The notes beneath the pieces were generated by a model. That model was not told the DNA's origin, made no database searches, and saw nothing but the letters and a program-made list of their open reading frames with translations. The position numbers were made by a program, and so were the translations under genes. DNA of 64,000 nucleotides from Actinomadura macrotermitis (GTDB lineage Bacteria > Actinomycetota > Actinomycetes > Streptosporangiales > Streptosporangiaceae), in contig NZ_WEGH01000003.1 of assembly GCF_009604375.1 (NCBI RefSeq), positions 620,001-684,000 on the forward strand, read 5' to 3'. This document shows positions 15,473 to 22,153 of the stretch, in pieces. Numbering within the stretch: position 1 is the stretch's first letter; the number at the start of each line of letters is the position of its first letter.

Positions 15473-16185
15473 GCCAGCGCCTCCTTCTGCAGCCGGGTCA
15501 GCTCGGCGCAGCCGCCGGCGGCCAGGTCCAGCAGCGCGTCCAGCTCGGCGCGGTCGAACGGGGCGCCCTCGGCGGTGCCCTGCACCTCGATGAAGCGGCC
15601 GTCGCCGGTGCACACCACGTTCATGTCGGTCTCGGCGGCGGCGTCCTCGGTGTAGCACAGGTCCAGGCGCGGCTCGCCGTCCACCACGCCGACGCTGACC
15701 GCGGCGACCGAGGTGACGAACGGGTCGGCCTTGACCAGGCCCTTGCCCCGCATCCAGGAGACGGCGTCGGCGAGCGCGATGTAGGCGCCGGTGACCGCGG
15801 CGGTGCGGGTGCCGCCGTCGGCCTGCAGCACGTCGCAGTCGAGCTGGATCGTGTTCTCGCCGAGCTTCCTCAGGTCCAGGCAGCCGCGGATGGACCGGCC
15901 GATCAGCCGGGAGATCTCGTGGGTGCGGCCGCCGATGCGGCCCTTGACGGCCTCGCGGTCGTTGCGGGTGTTGGTGGCGCGCGGCAGCATCGCGTACTCG
16001 GCGGTGACCCAGCCGAGGCCGCTGTCGCGGCGCCAGCGCGGCACCGAGTCCTGCACCGAGGCCGCGCAGAGCACCCGGGTGCCGCCGAACTCGATGAGCA
16101 CCGAGCCCTCGGCGTGGTCGAGCCAGCCGCGCTGGATGCGTACGGGCCGGAGCTGGTCGGGTGCGCGATCGTCAGGACGTGCCAT
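15469..16185 (-). CDS. rph: Ribonuclease PH
   Basis: 238 aa. Phosphorolytic 3'-to-5' exoribonuclease that trims tRNA 3' ends. Typical start RPDDRAPDQLRPVRIQRGWLDHAEGS, then VLCAASVQDSVPRW, the arginine-rich EYAMLPRATNTRNDREAVKGRIGGRTHEISRLIGRS stretch of the active site, and QLDCDVLQADGGTRTAAVTGA with the phosphate-binding residues. ATG 16185 is set by a leaderless -10 box (TAGGGT) 7 nt upstream; GTG 16194 would lie inside that promoter. First gene of the rph-rdgB pair, 36 nt after the MBL gene. Confidence 0.95.
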   Translation of the reverse strand: MARPDDRAPDQLRPVRIQRGWLDHAEGSVLIEFGGTRVLCAASVQDSVPRWRRDSGLGWVTAEYAMLPRATNTRNDREAVKGRIGGRTHEISRLIGRSIRGCLDLRKLGENTIQLDCDVLQADGGTRTAAVTGAYIALADAVSWMRGKGLVKADPFVTSVAAVSVGVVDGEPRLDLCYTEDAAAETDMNVVCTGDGRFIEVQGTAEGAPFDRAELDALLDLAAGGCAELTRLQKEALA

Positions 16186-16192
16186 GACGTCC

Positions 16193-16198
16193 ACCCTA
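16193..16198 (-). promoter_or_regulatory. -10 box, leaderless promoter of rph
   Basis: TAGGGT on the reverse strand, 7 nt before ATG 16185. Confidence 0.5.
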
Positions 16199-16221
16199 AC
16201 GGCCCCGGCCCGCGGCCCGGT

Positions 16222-16977
16222 CTACAGCTCGTAGACCGCGCCCACCTGGGCCAGCTCGATCTCGCCGGAGTAGCCGCTGGACTTGGCCTCCACCAGCGAG
16301 CAGTCGCTGTCGTTCCACGGCACCAGGTGGGTCAGCACCAGCTTGCCGACGCCGGCGCGGGCGGCGTGCTCGCCGGCCTCGCGGGCGGTCAGGTGCAGGT
16401 CCGGGGGCAGGTTCTCCTGCTCCAGGAAGGACGCCTCGCACAGGAACAGGTCGGCGTCCCGGGCCACGTCGACCAGGGTGTCGGAGACCCCGGTGTCGCC
16501 GGAGTAGGCCAGCACCTTGCCGTCGTGCTCGATACGGAAGGAGTACGCCTCGATCGGGTGCGGCATCAGCGCGGTGGTGACGCGGAACGGTCCGATCTCG
16601 TACGGGCCGCGCCGCAGGTCCAGGAAGTCGAACGTCTCGGTCATGCCGGGATCGGGGTCCAGGTCGTAGGCCTTGGCCATCCGCAGCGCCGTCCCCTCGG
16701 GCCCGTGCACCGGGACCTTGGGCACCGGGCCGTCCGGGCAGTAGGTGCGCGCCACCCAGTACCCGCACAGGTCCAGGCAGTGGTCGGCGTGCAGATGGGA
16801 GATGCAGATGGCGTCGATGTCGTACAGCGGATGGAACCGCTGCAGCGTCCCGAGCGCGCCGCTGCCCAGGTCGAGCAGCATGTTGAAGCCGTCGGCCTGC
16901 ACCAGGTAGCTGGACGCCGGGCTGTCCGGCCCCGGGTAGCTGCCGGAGCAGCCGATCACAGTGACCCGCACGCTCAC
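16222..16977 (-). CDS. MBL-fold metallohydrolase, Rv1339-like
   Basis: 251 aa. Metallo-beta-lactamase fold with the metal motif SHLHADHCLDL (about 60-70), further ligands GDTGVSD (about 158) and LTHLVPW (about 222). Position between murI and rph matches M. tuberculosis Rv1339, a protein reported as an atypical cyclic-nucleotide phosphodiesterase; a similar hydrolase activity is likely but not proved. The reading starts with the conserved VRVTVIGCSGSYPGPDSPASSYLV loop that holds the first strand pair. Gap to murI is 28 nt. Confidence 0.88.
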   Translation of the reverse strand: MSVRVTVIGCSGSYPGPDSPASSYLVQADGFNMLLDLGSGALGTLQRFHPLYDIDAICISHLHADHCLDLCGYWVARTYCPDGPVPKVPVHGPEGTALRMAKAYDLDPDPGMTETFDFLDLRRGPYEIGPFRVTTALMPHPIEAYSFRIEHDGKVLAYSGDTGVSDTLVDVARDADLFLCEASFLEQENLPPDLHLTAREAGEHAARAGVGKLVLTHLVPWNDSDCSLVEAKSSGYSGEIELAQVGAVYEL

Positions 16978-17005
16978 TCCTCCTCGCTTCCGTTGTCCCC
17001 GAGGA

Positions 17006-17863
17006 TCAGGTGGTCAGGGCCCGGCCGGCGGAGGTCTCCACCGCGCCGATCTCGGGCCCGAGGAACCGGCGGCCGAGCGCGGCGAACACGGCGGGGTCCC
17101 CCGTCGCGCGGAACCGGTGCCGGGGCGCGGGCGCCCCCTCGGCCCGGGCCAGTCCGCGGTCCTGCAGCACGCGGTACACGTCCTTGGCTGTCTCGTCGGC
17201 ACTTGAGACCAGTGTGACCCCGTCGCCGACGACATACGAGATGACGCCGGTAAGCAATGGGTAGTGCGTGCAGCCGAGGATCAGGGTGTCGCAGTCCGCC
17301 TCGACGATCGGCCGCAGGTACTCGCGGGCGGCGGCGAGCAGCTCGGGGCCGGCGGTCGTGCCCGACTCCACGAAGTCCACGAAGCGCGGGCAGGCGGCGC
17401 TGGTCAGCTCGATGTGCGGGGCGGCGGCGAAGGCGTCGTCGTAGGAGCGGCTGTTGATCGTCGCCTTGGTGGCGATCACGCCGACGCGGCCGTTGGCGGT
17501 GGCGCGGGCGGCGCGCCGGGCGGCCGGGTTGATGACCTCCACGACCGGGACGTCGTAGCGCTCGCGGGCGTCGCGCAGCATCGCCGAGCTGGCGCTGTTG
17601 CAGGCGATCACCAGCATCTTGACGCCCTGCGCGACCAGGTCGTCCAGCATCTCCAGCGCGAACGCGCGCACCTGCGCGATCGGCCGCGGGCCGTAGGGCT
17701 GGCGGGCCGAGTCGCCGAGATAGACGACGGGCTCGTTCGGCAGCTGGTCCAAGATCGCGCGGGCCACGGTGAGGCCGCCGAAACCGCTGTCGAAGATGCC
17801 GATCGGCGCATCGGCGGGCGGCGCCCCTGGTTCGGGGTCCGCTCCCAGGGGCAGAGCTGACAT
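17006..17863 (-). CDS. murI: Glutamate racemase
   Basis: 285 aa. Makes D-glutamate for peptidoglycan without cofactor. The two catalytic cysteines lie in VIACNSASS (about 80) and LGCTHYPLL (about 193); the substrate loop IGIFDSGFGGLTV and DSARQPYG are near the N-terminus. An 18-residue Pro/Gly-rich lead precedes the core. ATG 17863 is placed by a -10 box (TAGCCT) 8 nt upstream; TTG 17872 overlaps that box. It is likely the first gene of a murI-MBL run. Confidence 0.94.
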   Translation of the reverse strand: MSALPLGADPEPGAPPADAPIGIFDSGFGGLTVARAILDQLPNEPVVYLGDSARQPYGPRPIAQVRAFALEMLDDLVAQGVKMLVIACNSASSAMLRDARERYDVPVVEVINPAARRAARATANGRVGVIATKATINSRSYDDAFAAAPHIELTSAACPRFVDFVESGTTAGPELLAAAREYLRPIVEADCDTLILGCTHYPLLTGVISYVVGDGVTLVSSADETAKDVYRVLQDRGLARAEGAPAPRHRFRATGDPAVFAALGRRFLGPEIGAVETSAGRALTT

Positions 17864-17871
17864 GGTCCCCA

Positions 17872-17877
17872 AGGCTA
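17872..17877 (-). promoter_or_regulatory. -10 box, leaderless promoter of murI
   Basis: TAGCCT on the reverse strand, 8 nt before ATG 17863. Confidence 0.5.
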
Positions 17878-17894
17878 GGCGACGAAGCCCGTCA

Positions 17895-17933
17895 GTAAGT
17901 GCTTCATGCGGCCGACATCACATGGTCACTTAC
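17895..17933. promoter_or_regulatory. Spaced inverted repeat upstream of murI
   Basis: GTAAGTG (17895-17901) and CACTTAC (17927-17933) are perfect inverted arms 25 nt apart, just upstream of the murI promoter and after the thioesterase stop. Could be a regulator site or a weak hairpin. Confidence 0.3.
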
Positions 17934-17967
17934 GTGAAACCGGCCACTCCCGGCCGCGGCGGGGCCG

Positions 17968-18771
17968 TCAGGCCGCGGGGCCGCGGCCGAGCCGGGCGAT
18001 CTGCCGGCTTTGCGCGACGAGCCGGCCGGCCTCGTCCCAGACCTCGACCTCCTCGTCGAACCAGCCGCCGGCGACCAGCCGGCCGGTGCCGTGCAGGGCG
18101 AGCCGGCCGGGCGCCGGGACGGCCCGCATGTGCCAGGTCAGCTCGACGGTCGGCGACCAGCCGCGGGCGCCGGCGTTCAGCGCGACGGGCGGCAGCGCGT
18201 CCACGGCGAGGGCGAGCGCGGCGGCGTCGTTGGGGTGCGGGTCGCGCAGCCGGAACCAGCCGCGCAGCTCGGGGCGGCCCGACGGCTCGCCGTCCAGCCA
18301 GCCCATCGTGGCGGGGTCGAAGTGCATCTCGACCTGCCCGGGAAAGCTCTCGGGGTTGCGGTCGGCGTCCTCGAAGGTGACGCAGTCCCCGAGCGCGGGC
18401 AGCCGGGGCGCGGGCGGCTCGCCGAGGAAGGACGGCTCGGTCGCGGCGTCCAGGGTGGCGGTGGTGACGAGGGCCTCCACCGCGTCGCGGTCGTCCTGGC
18501 GCAGGGTGACGCGGGCGGTGGCGGCGGTCCGGCCGACCTTGCGGACGTCGACCACGATCTCGGCGCGGCCGGGATGCGCGGTGCGCAGGAAGCTCGTCGC
18601 GGTCGCGACGGGGTGGGCGTGCGGGGTGGCGTCCACCGCGGCGTTGCCGAGCAGCGCCATCAGGTAGCCGCCGTTGACGGCCTCGGCCATGCCGAACGCG
18701 CCGTCGAGCTCGGCCTCGTAGCGGCCCTCGCCGACCTGCTTGATCGTCGTCGCGTCGCCGAACCTGCTCAT
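17968..18771 (-). CDS. Thioesterase-family protein (double hotdog)
   Basis: 267 aa, two hotdog domains as in TesB-like acyl-CoA thioesterases. Domain 1 carries NGGYLMALLGNAAVDATPHAHPVATATSFLRTAHPG (about 33-68); domain 2 carries PTVELTWHMRAVPAPG and GWFDEEVEVWDEAGRLVAQSRQIA at the end, the usual closing strand pair. Acyl specificity unknown. In M. tuberculosis this slot between cysM and murI is taken by a membrane protein (Rv1337), so this gene is a lineage-specific occupant. ATG 18771 has GGGAG about 9 nt upstream; a TAGAAT-CTC-GTTCGA element lies 24-38 nt before the start. Confidence 0.82.
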   Translation of the reverse strand: MSRFGDATTIKQVGEGRYEAELDGAFGMAEAVNGGYLMALLGNAAVDATPHAHPVATATSFLRTAHPGRAEIVVDVRKVGRTAATARVTLRQDDRDAVEALVTTATLDAATEPSFLGEPPAPRLPALGDCVTFEDADRNPESFPGQVEMHFDPATMGWLDGEPSGRPELRGWFRLRDPHPNDAAALALAVDALPPVALNAGARGWSPTVELTWHMRAVPAPGRLALHGTGRLVAGGWFDEEVEVWDEAGRLVAQSRQIARLGRGPAA

Positions 18772-18794
18772 CCGCACTCTCCCGGCCCCAAAAC

Positions 18795-18809
18795 TAGAAT
18801 CTCGTTCGA
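18795..18809. promoter_or_regulatory. Possible TetR-type operator before thioesterase gene
   Basis: TAGAAT-CTC-GTTCGA, an imperfect inverted repeat (4 of 6 arm positions) resembling operators of fatty-acid or steroid TetR regulators in actinomycetes. Located in the thioesterase promoter region. Similarity is by eye only. Confidence 0.3.
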
Positions 18810-18958
18810 ATAGGCAGCGTACCCGCCCGGAACAAGGCTTTTCGCGGCAGCCACCGCCATCATGCGCGTACACCGCCCCCGGAACAGGCACTTCATGGCA
18901 GCCGCCACGATCACGCCCGTACGATGCCCGCTCGGCCGAGACGGGCGCGACGTACGCC

Positions 18959-19012
18959 CACGCGCGGCCGCGGGGCCCGAGCCGTCAGGCTCGGGCCCCG
19001 CGGCCGCGCGTG
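18959..19012. terminator. 25-bp perfect hairpin after cysM
   Basis: Arms 18959-18983 and 18988-19012 are perfectly complementary around the 4-nt loop GTCA. It starts 15 nt after the cysM stop on the reverse strand and would end the cysO-cysM transcript. No T-run follows. Confidence 0.8.
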
Positions 19013-19026
19013 AAAGGGTTCTGCCG

Positions 19027-19974
19027 TCAGGCCCAGAGCTGGCCTTCGAGGGCGGCCTCGGCCTCTTCCAGGGTGCCGTTGTAGGCGCCGGTCGACAGGT
19101 ACTTCCAGCCGCCGTCGGCGACGACGAAGGCGATGTCGGCGCGCTCGCCCGCCTGCACGGCCTTGCGGGCCATGCCGAGCGCGGCGTGCAGCGCGCCGCC
19201 GGTGGAGATCCCGGCGAAGATGCCCTCCTGCTCCAGCAGCTCGCGGGTGCGCCGCAGCGCGTCCCGCGAGCCGACCGAGAAGCGGGTGGTCAGCACCGAG
19301 TCGTCGTACAGCTCGGGGATGAAGCCCTCGTCGATGTTGCGCAGGCCGTAGACGAGCTCCCCGTACCGCGGCTCGGCCGCGACGATCTTGACGTCGGGCA
19401 CCTGCTCGCGCAGGTAGCGGCCGACGCCCATGAGCGTCCCGGTGGTGCCGAGGCCGGCCACGAAGTGCGTGATCGTGGGCAGGTCCTCCAGCAGCTCGGG
19501 GCCGGTCGTCTCGTAGTGGGCGAGCGCGTTGGCCTCGTTGCCGTACTGGTAGAGCATCACCCAGTCGGGGTGCTCGGCGGCCAGGCCCTTGGCCACCCGG
19601 ACGGCCTCGTTGGAGCCGCCCGCCGCCGGCGAGGAGATGATCTCCGCACCCCACATCCGCAGCAGCTGCCGCCGCTCCGCCGAGGTGTTCTCCGGCATCA
19701 CGCACACCATCCGGTAGCCGCGCAGCTTGGCGACCATGGCGAGGGAGATGCCGGTGTTGCCGGAGGTCGGCTCCAGGATGGTGCAGCCCGGGGTGAGCAG
19801 CCCCTCCTTCTCCGCCTTGGCGATCATGTGGAAGGCGGGCCGGTCCTTGACCGAACCGGTCGGGTTACGGTCCTCCAGCTTGGCCCAGAGCCGCACGTCC
19901 TGGCTCGGTGAGAGCCGGGGCAGGCCCACCAGGGGCGTGCGGCCGAGCGAGTCCAGCAGCGAGTCGAAACGCAT
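19027..19974 (-). CDS. cysM: O-phosphoserine sulfhydrylase (CysO-dependent cysteine synthase)
   Basis: 315 aa PLP enzyme. Lys43 in PTGSVKDR forms the PLP aldimine; TSGNTGISL binds substrate; the C-terminal GISTGGALH is the phosphate cup. In mycobacteria CysM uses O-phosphoserine and the thiocarboxylate of the carrier CysO rather than free sulfide, and the adjacent cysO and mec genes show the same route here. ATG 19974 is chosen over GTG 19980; neither has a strong ribosome site, and cysO ends only 18 nt upstream, so translation may be coupled. Confidence 0.93.
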   Translation of the reverse strand: MRFDSLLDSLGRTPLVGLPRLSPSQDVRLWAKLEDRNPTGSVKDRPAFHMIAKAEKEGLLTPGCTILEPTSGNTGISLAMVAKLRGYRMVCVMPENTSAERRQLLRMWGAEIISSPAAGGSNEAVRVAKGLAAEHPDWVMLYQYGNEANALAHYETTGPELLEDLPTITHFVAGLGTTGTLMGVGRYLREQVPDVKIVAAEPRYGELVYGLRNIDEGFIPELYDDSVLTTRFSVGSRDALRRTRELLEQEGIFAGISTGGALHAALGMARKAVQAGERADIAFVVADGGWKYLSTGAYNGTLEEAEAALEGQLWA

Positions 19975-19992
19975 GGGCACGGGTTCCGGGAC

Positions 19993-20265
19993 TCAGCCGC
20001 CGGCGACGGCCGGGAGAACGGTGACGCTGTCACCGTCGGACACGGCCGTCTCCAGCCCGCCGAGGAAGCGCACGTCCTCGTCGTTGAGGTAGACGTTGAC
20101 GAACTTGCGCAGGCCCTTGGCGTCCACCAGCCGGTCGCGCAGACCGGGGTGGCGGACGTCCAGGTCCGCGAACAGCTCGTCCAGGGTGGCGCCCTTGCCC
20201 TCGACGGCCTTCTCGCCGCCGGTCAGGTTGCGCAGGATCGTCGGGATCCGGACCTCGATCGCCAT
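19993..20265 (-). CDS. cysO: Sulfur carrier protein CysO (ubiquitin-like)
   Basis: 90 aa beta-grasp protein of the MoaD/ThiS class. The C-terminus ends in Gly-Gly (LPAVAGG), the residue pair that is thiocarboxylated and later bears the growing cysteine. FVNVYLNDEDVRFLGGLETAVSDGDSVTVLP is the typical late strand set. ATG 20265 has AAGGAGA 7 nt upstream. A 41-codon ORF precedes it (20345-20470), with a GC hairpin in the 79-nt spacer, suggesting attenuation control. Confidence 0.94.
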   Translation of the reverse strand: MAIEVRIPTILRNLTGGEKAVEGKGATLDELFADLDVRHPGLRDRLVDAKGLRKFVNVYLNDEDVRFLGGLETAVSDGDSVTVLPAVAGG

Positions 20266-20344
20266 CGCGTGATCTCCTTGAGTCGTGAAGGTGGCCCCGC
20301 CGCCTGGCACAACCGGGCGGGGGACGGGATGATTCCGGGCTTGA

Positions 20345-20470
20345 TCAGCGCGCTCGGCGACAGTCGTAGACGACCTCGGCCCGCGAGTGCCCGAACAGGA
20401 AGCTCTGCACGGGGGGCATGGCGGAGCCCGGACGGCGCCGTGCGCCCTCCGTCTGCCCGCTCGTCCACAT
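20345..20470 (-). CDS. Leaderless short ORF, candidate leader peptide for cysO-cysM
   Basis: 41 codons, from ATG 20470 to TGA 20345. A TAAACT -10 box lies 7 nt before the ATG, the same spacing as other leaderless genes in this window. The peptide has one Cys, in YDCRRAR near the end, encoded by the rare TGT; two codons later is the rare CGA. The 79-nt gap to cysO contains CCCCGCC...GGCGGGG, a stem that ends 22 nt before the cysO ribosome site. Mycobacteria use leaderless Cys-rich ORFs as cysteine-responsive attenuators; this one has a single Cys, so the same mechanism is only an inference. Confidence 0.55.
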   Translation of the reverse strand: MWTSGQTEGARRRPGSAMPPVQSFLFGHSRAEVVYDCRRAR

Positions 20471-20477
20471 GACCATC

Positions 20478-20483
20478 AGTTTA
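20478..20483 (-). promoter_or_regulatory. -10 box of the cysO leader ORF
   Basis: TAAACT on the reverse strand, 7 nt before ATG 20470 and downstream of the mec stop (20503). It gives cysO-cysM its own promoter. Confidence 0.55.
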
Positions 20484-20502
20484 CCGACTCAAGGACCCGG
20501 GC

Positions 20503-20919
20503 TCAGGCGCCGGGCTCGATGACGGTGACCGGCTCCTCGGTCACCTCGCCGTCCACGATCCGGAACGAGCGGAACTCGGTCTCGTGCTCGTCGCGGGTGG
20601 ACACCAGCACGTAGTGCGCGTTCGGCTCGGCCGCGTAGGACACGTCGGTGCGCGAGGGGTAGGCCTCGGTGGCGGTGTGCGAGTGGTAGATCACGACGGG
20701 CTCCTCGTCCCGGTCGTCCATCTCGCGCCACACCTTCAGCTGCTCCAGCGAGTCGAAGCGGTAGAAGGTCGGGGACCGCTCGGCGTTGGTCATGGCGACG
20801 AAGCGGGTGGGCCGGTCGGACCCGACCGGCCCGGCGATGACGCCGCAGGCCTCGTCGGGGTGGTCGGCGCGCGCGTGCGCGACGATCCGGTCAACCAGTG
20901 CTCGCTCGATCGTCAGCAT
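20503..20919 (-). CDS. mec: Mec metallopeptidase, [CysO]-cysteine peptidase
   Basis: 138 aa JAMM/M67 zinc peptidase. Metal and catalytic set: Glu23, His79, His81 (HSH), Ser89 and Asp92 in the HxH-x7-S-xx-D pattern. In M. tuberculosis Mec releases cysteine from the CysO-Cys adduct, completing the pathway started by CysM. ATG 20919 is placed by a -10 box 6 nt upstream. It precedes the cysO leader ORF by 32 nt and follows the DUF2017 gene. Confidence 0.93.
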   Translation of the reverse strand: MLTIERALVDRIVAHARADHPDEACGVIAGPVGSDRPTRFVAMTNAERSPTFYRFDSLEQLKVWREMDDRDEEPVVIYHSHTATEAYPSRTDVSYAAEPNAHYVLVSTRDEHETEFRSFRIVDGEVTEEPVTVIEPGA

Positions 20920-20925
20920 GGCCGA

Positions 20926-20931
20926 AGATTA
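20926..20931 (-). promoter_or_regulatory. -10 box, leaderless promoter of mec
   Basis: TAATCT on the reverse strand, 6 nt before ATG 20919. Confidence 0.5.
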
Positions 20932-20981
20932 CCGCCCGCCGGTATGCGCGCCCCGTCCGGCCGGGGTGACGGCGGCCACGC

Positions 20982-21518
20982 CTACCAGAGGGCGCGGACG
21001 AGGCTCTCCTGCACCATCGTCAGCCAGTCGTAGGCGGCGTACATCGGCATCCGCGGGTCGCCCGGGTCCAGCTCGCCGACCTCGTCGTACCAGTCCTCGC
21101 CGATGTCCAGCCGGGTGCCGAGGGCGAGGCGCACGTCGTTCAGCGCCTTCAGCCACGCCTGCGCCTGCGCCTGGTCCAGGACGGTCTCCACCCCGGTGTC
21201 CGAGGCGCCCTTCAGCGTGTCCAGCACCACGTCGGCGGCCTCGCGCTTGCCCTCGCGCAGACCCATCTCGGTGTAGCGGCGGAACTCCCCGGCCGCCGCG
21301 CCGTCCTCCCGGTAGGCGTCGGGGAACAGCCGCGCCAGCACCGGGTCCTCGGGCGTCACCGCGTTCTCGGCGATGCCGATCGCGGCCAGGTCGCCGGTGG
21401 CGTCCGGCGGGTCGCCGAGCAGCTCCTGCAGCTGCTCCATCAGCGCCTTGACCAGCGACGCCTCCTCGCCCGACAGCCGCACCACGATCCCGCGCCGGGT
21501 CCTCTTCACGGTGCTCAC
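20982..21518 (-). CDS. DUF2017 protein
   Basis: 178 aa, mostly helical, acidic. Typical DUF2017 beginning (KRTRRGIVVRLSGEEASLVKALMEQLQELL) and the RLFPDAYREDGAAAGEFRRYTEMGLREGKREAA middle; the end (MYAAYDWLTMVQESLVRAL) is the family's conserved helix. Always found next to clpS in actinobacteria, which suggests a role tied to ClpAP/N-degron proteolysis, but none is proven. GTG 21518 is the likely start; an in-frame ATG 21551 has an almost identical ribosome site (see the repeat 21519-21573). Confidence 0.88.
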   Translation of the reverse strand: MSTVKRTRRGIVVRLSGEEASLVKALMEQLQELLGDPPDATGDLAAIGIAENAVTPEDPVLARLFPDAYREDGAAAGEFRRYTEMGLREGKREAADVVLDTLKGASDTGVETVLDQAQAQAWLKALNDVRLALGTRLDIGEDWYDEVGELDPGDPRMPMYAAYDWLTMVQESLVRALW

Positions 21519-21573
21519 GGCCTCGCCTCCGCTCGGCGGCGCAGTGCCCATGGCCTAGCCTCCGCTCGGCGGC
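21519..21573 (-). repeat. Duplicated ribosome-site/start module
   Basis: Two 22-bp copies (21519-21540, 21552-21573; 21 of 22 identical, 33 bp apart), each carrying GGAGG and each immediately followed on the reverse strand by a start codon in the same frame: ATG 21551 and GTG 21518. CTTCCCTCGTCGC also occurs twice nearby (21596-21608, 21680-21692), so the clpS-DUF2017 spacer grew by duplication. Confidence 0.8.
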
Positions 21574-21732
21574 TCACCGCCCCTTCACACGCCGTCTTCC
21601 CTCGTCGCTCTGGTCGCAAGCTCCCGCCGCTCCTCAGTCCAGACGACGCGGGGCGGCTCGCAGCCGCCTCACGCGACGGCTTCCCTCGTCGCAGGCTCCT
21701 CGGTCCAGCCGCCGCGCGGCTGCTCGCGCTCA

Positions 21733-22029
21733 TCAGTCGTCGCGCTTCACGGTCGCCCACAGCCCGTAGGAATGCAGGATCTCCACGTCGCGCTCCATCT
21801 CCTCGCGGGTGCCGTTGGCCACGACGGCGCGGCCCTTGTGGTGCACGTCCATCATCAGCTTCTCGGCCTTGGACTTGGGGTAGCCGAACACGGTCTGGAA
21901 CACGTACGTGACGTACGACATCAGGTTGATGGGGTCGTTCCAGACGATCGCCAGCCACGGCCGGTCGGCGCGCACGTCCTCCTCGGTGTCCGGCCGGTCG
22001 AGCTCCACCGGTGCAGGTGCGGTACTCAT
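21733..22029 (-). CDS. clpS: ATP-dependent Clp protease adaptor ClpS
   Basis: 98 aa. Delivers N-degron substrates to the Clp ATPase. The core runs from LAIVWNDPINLMSYVTYVFQTVFGYP (about 26-51), with the Asn-Asp of the substrate pocket (WND), to MMDVHHKGRAVVANGTREEMERDVEILHSYGLWATV. The N-terminal 24 residues are acidic and flexible, as needed for function. Divergent from pncB; 124-nt shared spacer. Confidence 0.95.
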   Translation of the reverse strand: MSTAPAPVELDRPDTEEDVRADRPWLAIVWNDPINLMSYVTYVFQTVFGYPKSKAEKLMMDVHHKGRAVVANGTREEMERDVEILHSYGLWATVKRDD

Positions 22030-22140
22030 GGATCCGCTGACTCATCCCTTCTGGCCCGTCCGCCGCGCTACCCCGATGCTATGCGCCCCGGCGGTCCCGG
22101 GGTGGAGTGGCCTGCTCGTACACGCCGGGCGGGCGGGCCG

Positions 22141-22146
22141 TAGGGT
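22141..22146 (+). promoter_or_regulatory. -10 box, leaderless promoter of pncB
   Basis: TAGGGT, 7 nt before GTG 22154. Confidence 0.5.
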
Positions 22147-22153
22147 GCGGTCT

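Noticed and set aside
21552..21733. Small ORF between clpS and DUF2017, starting at the clpS stop
   Set aside because: Its sequence is the translation of duplicated GC-rich spacer blocks, rich in Arg/Ala/Ser, with no independent support.
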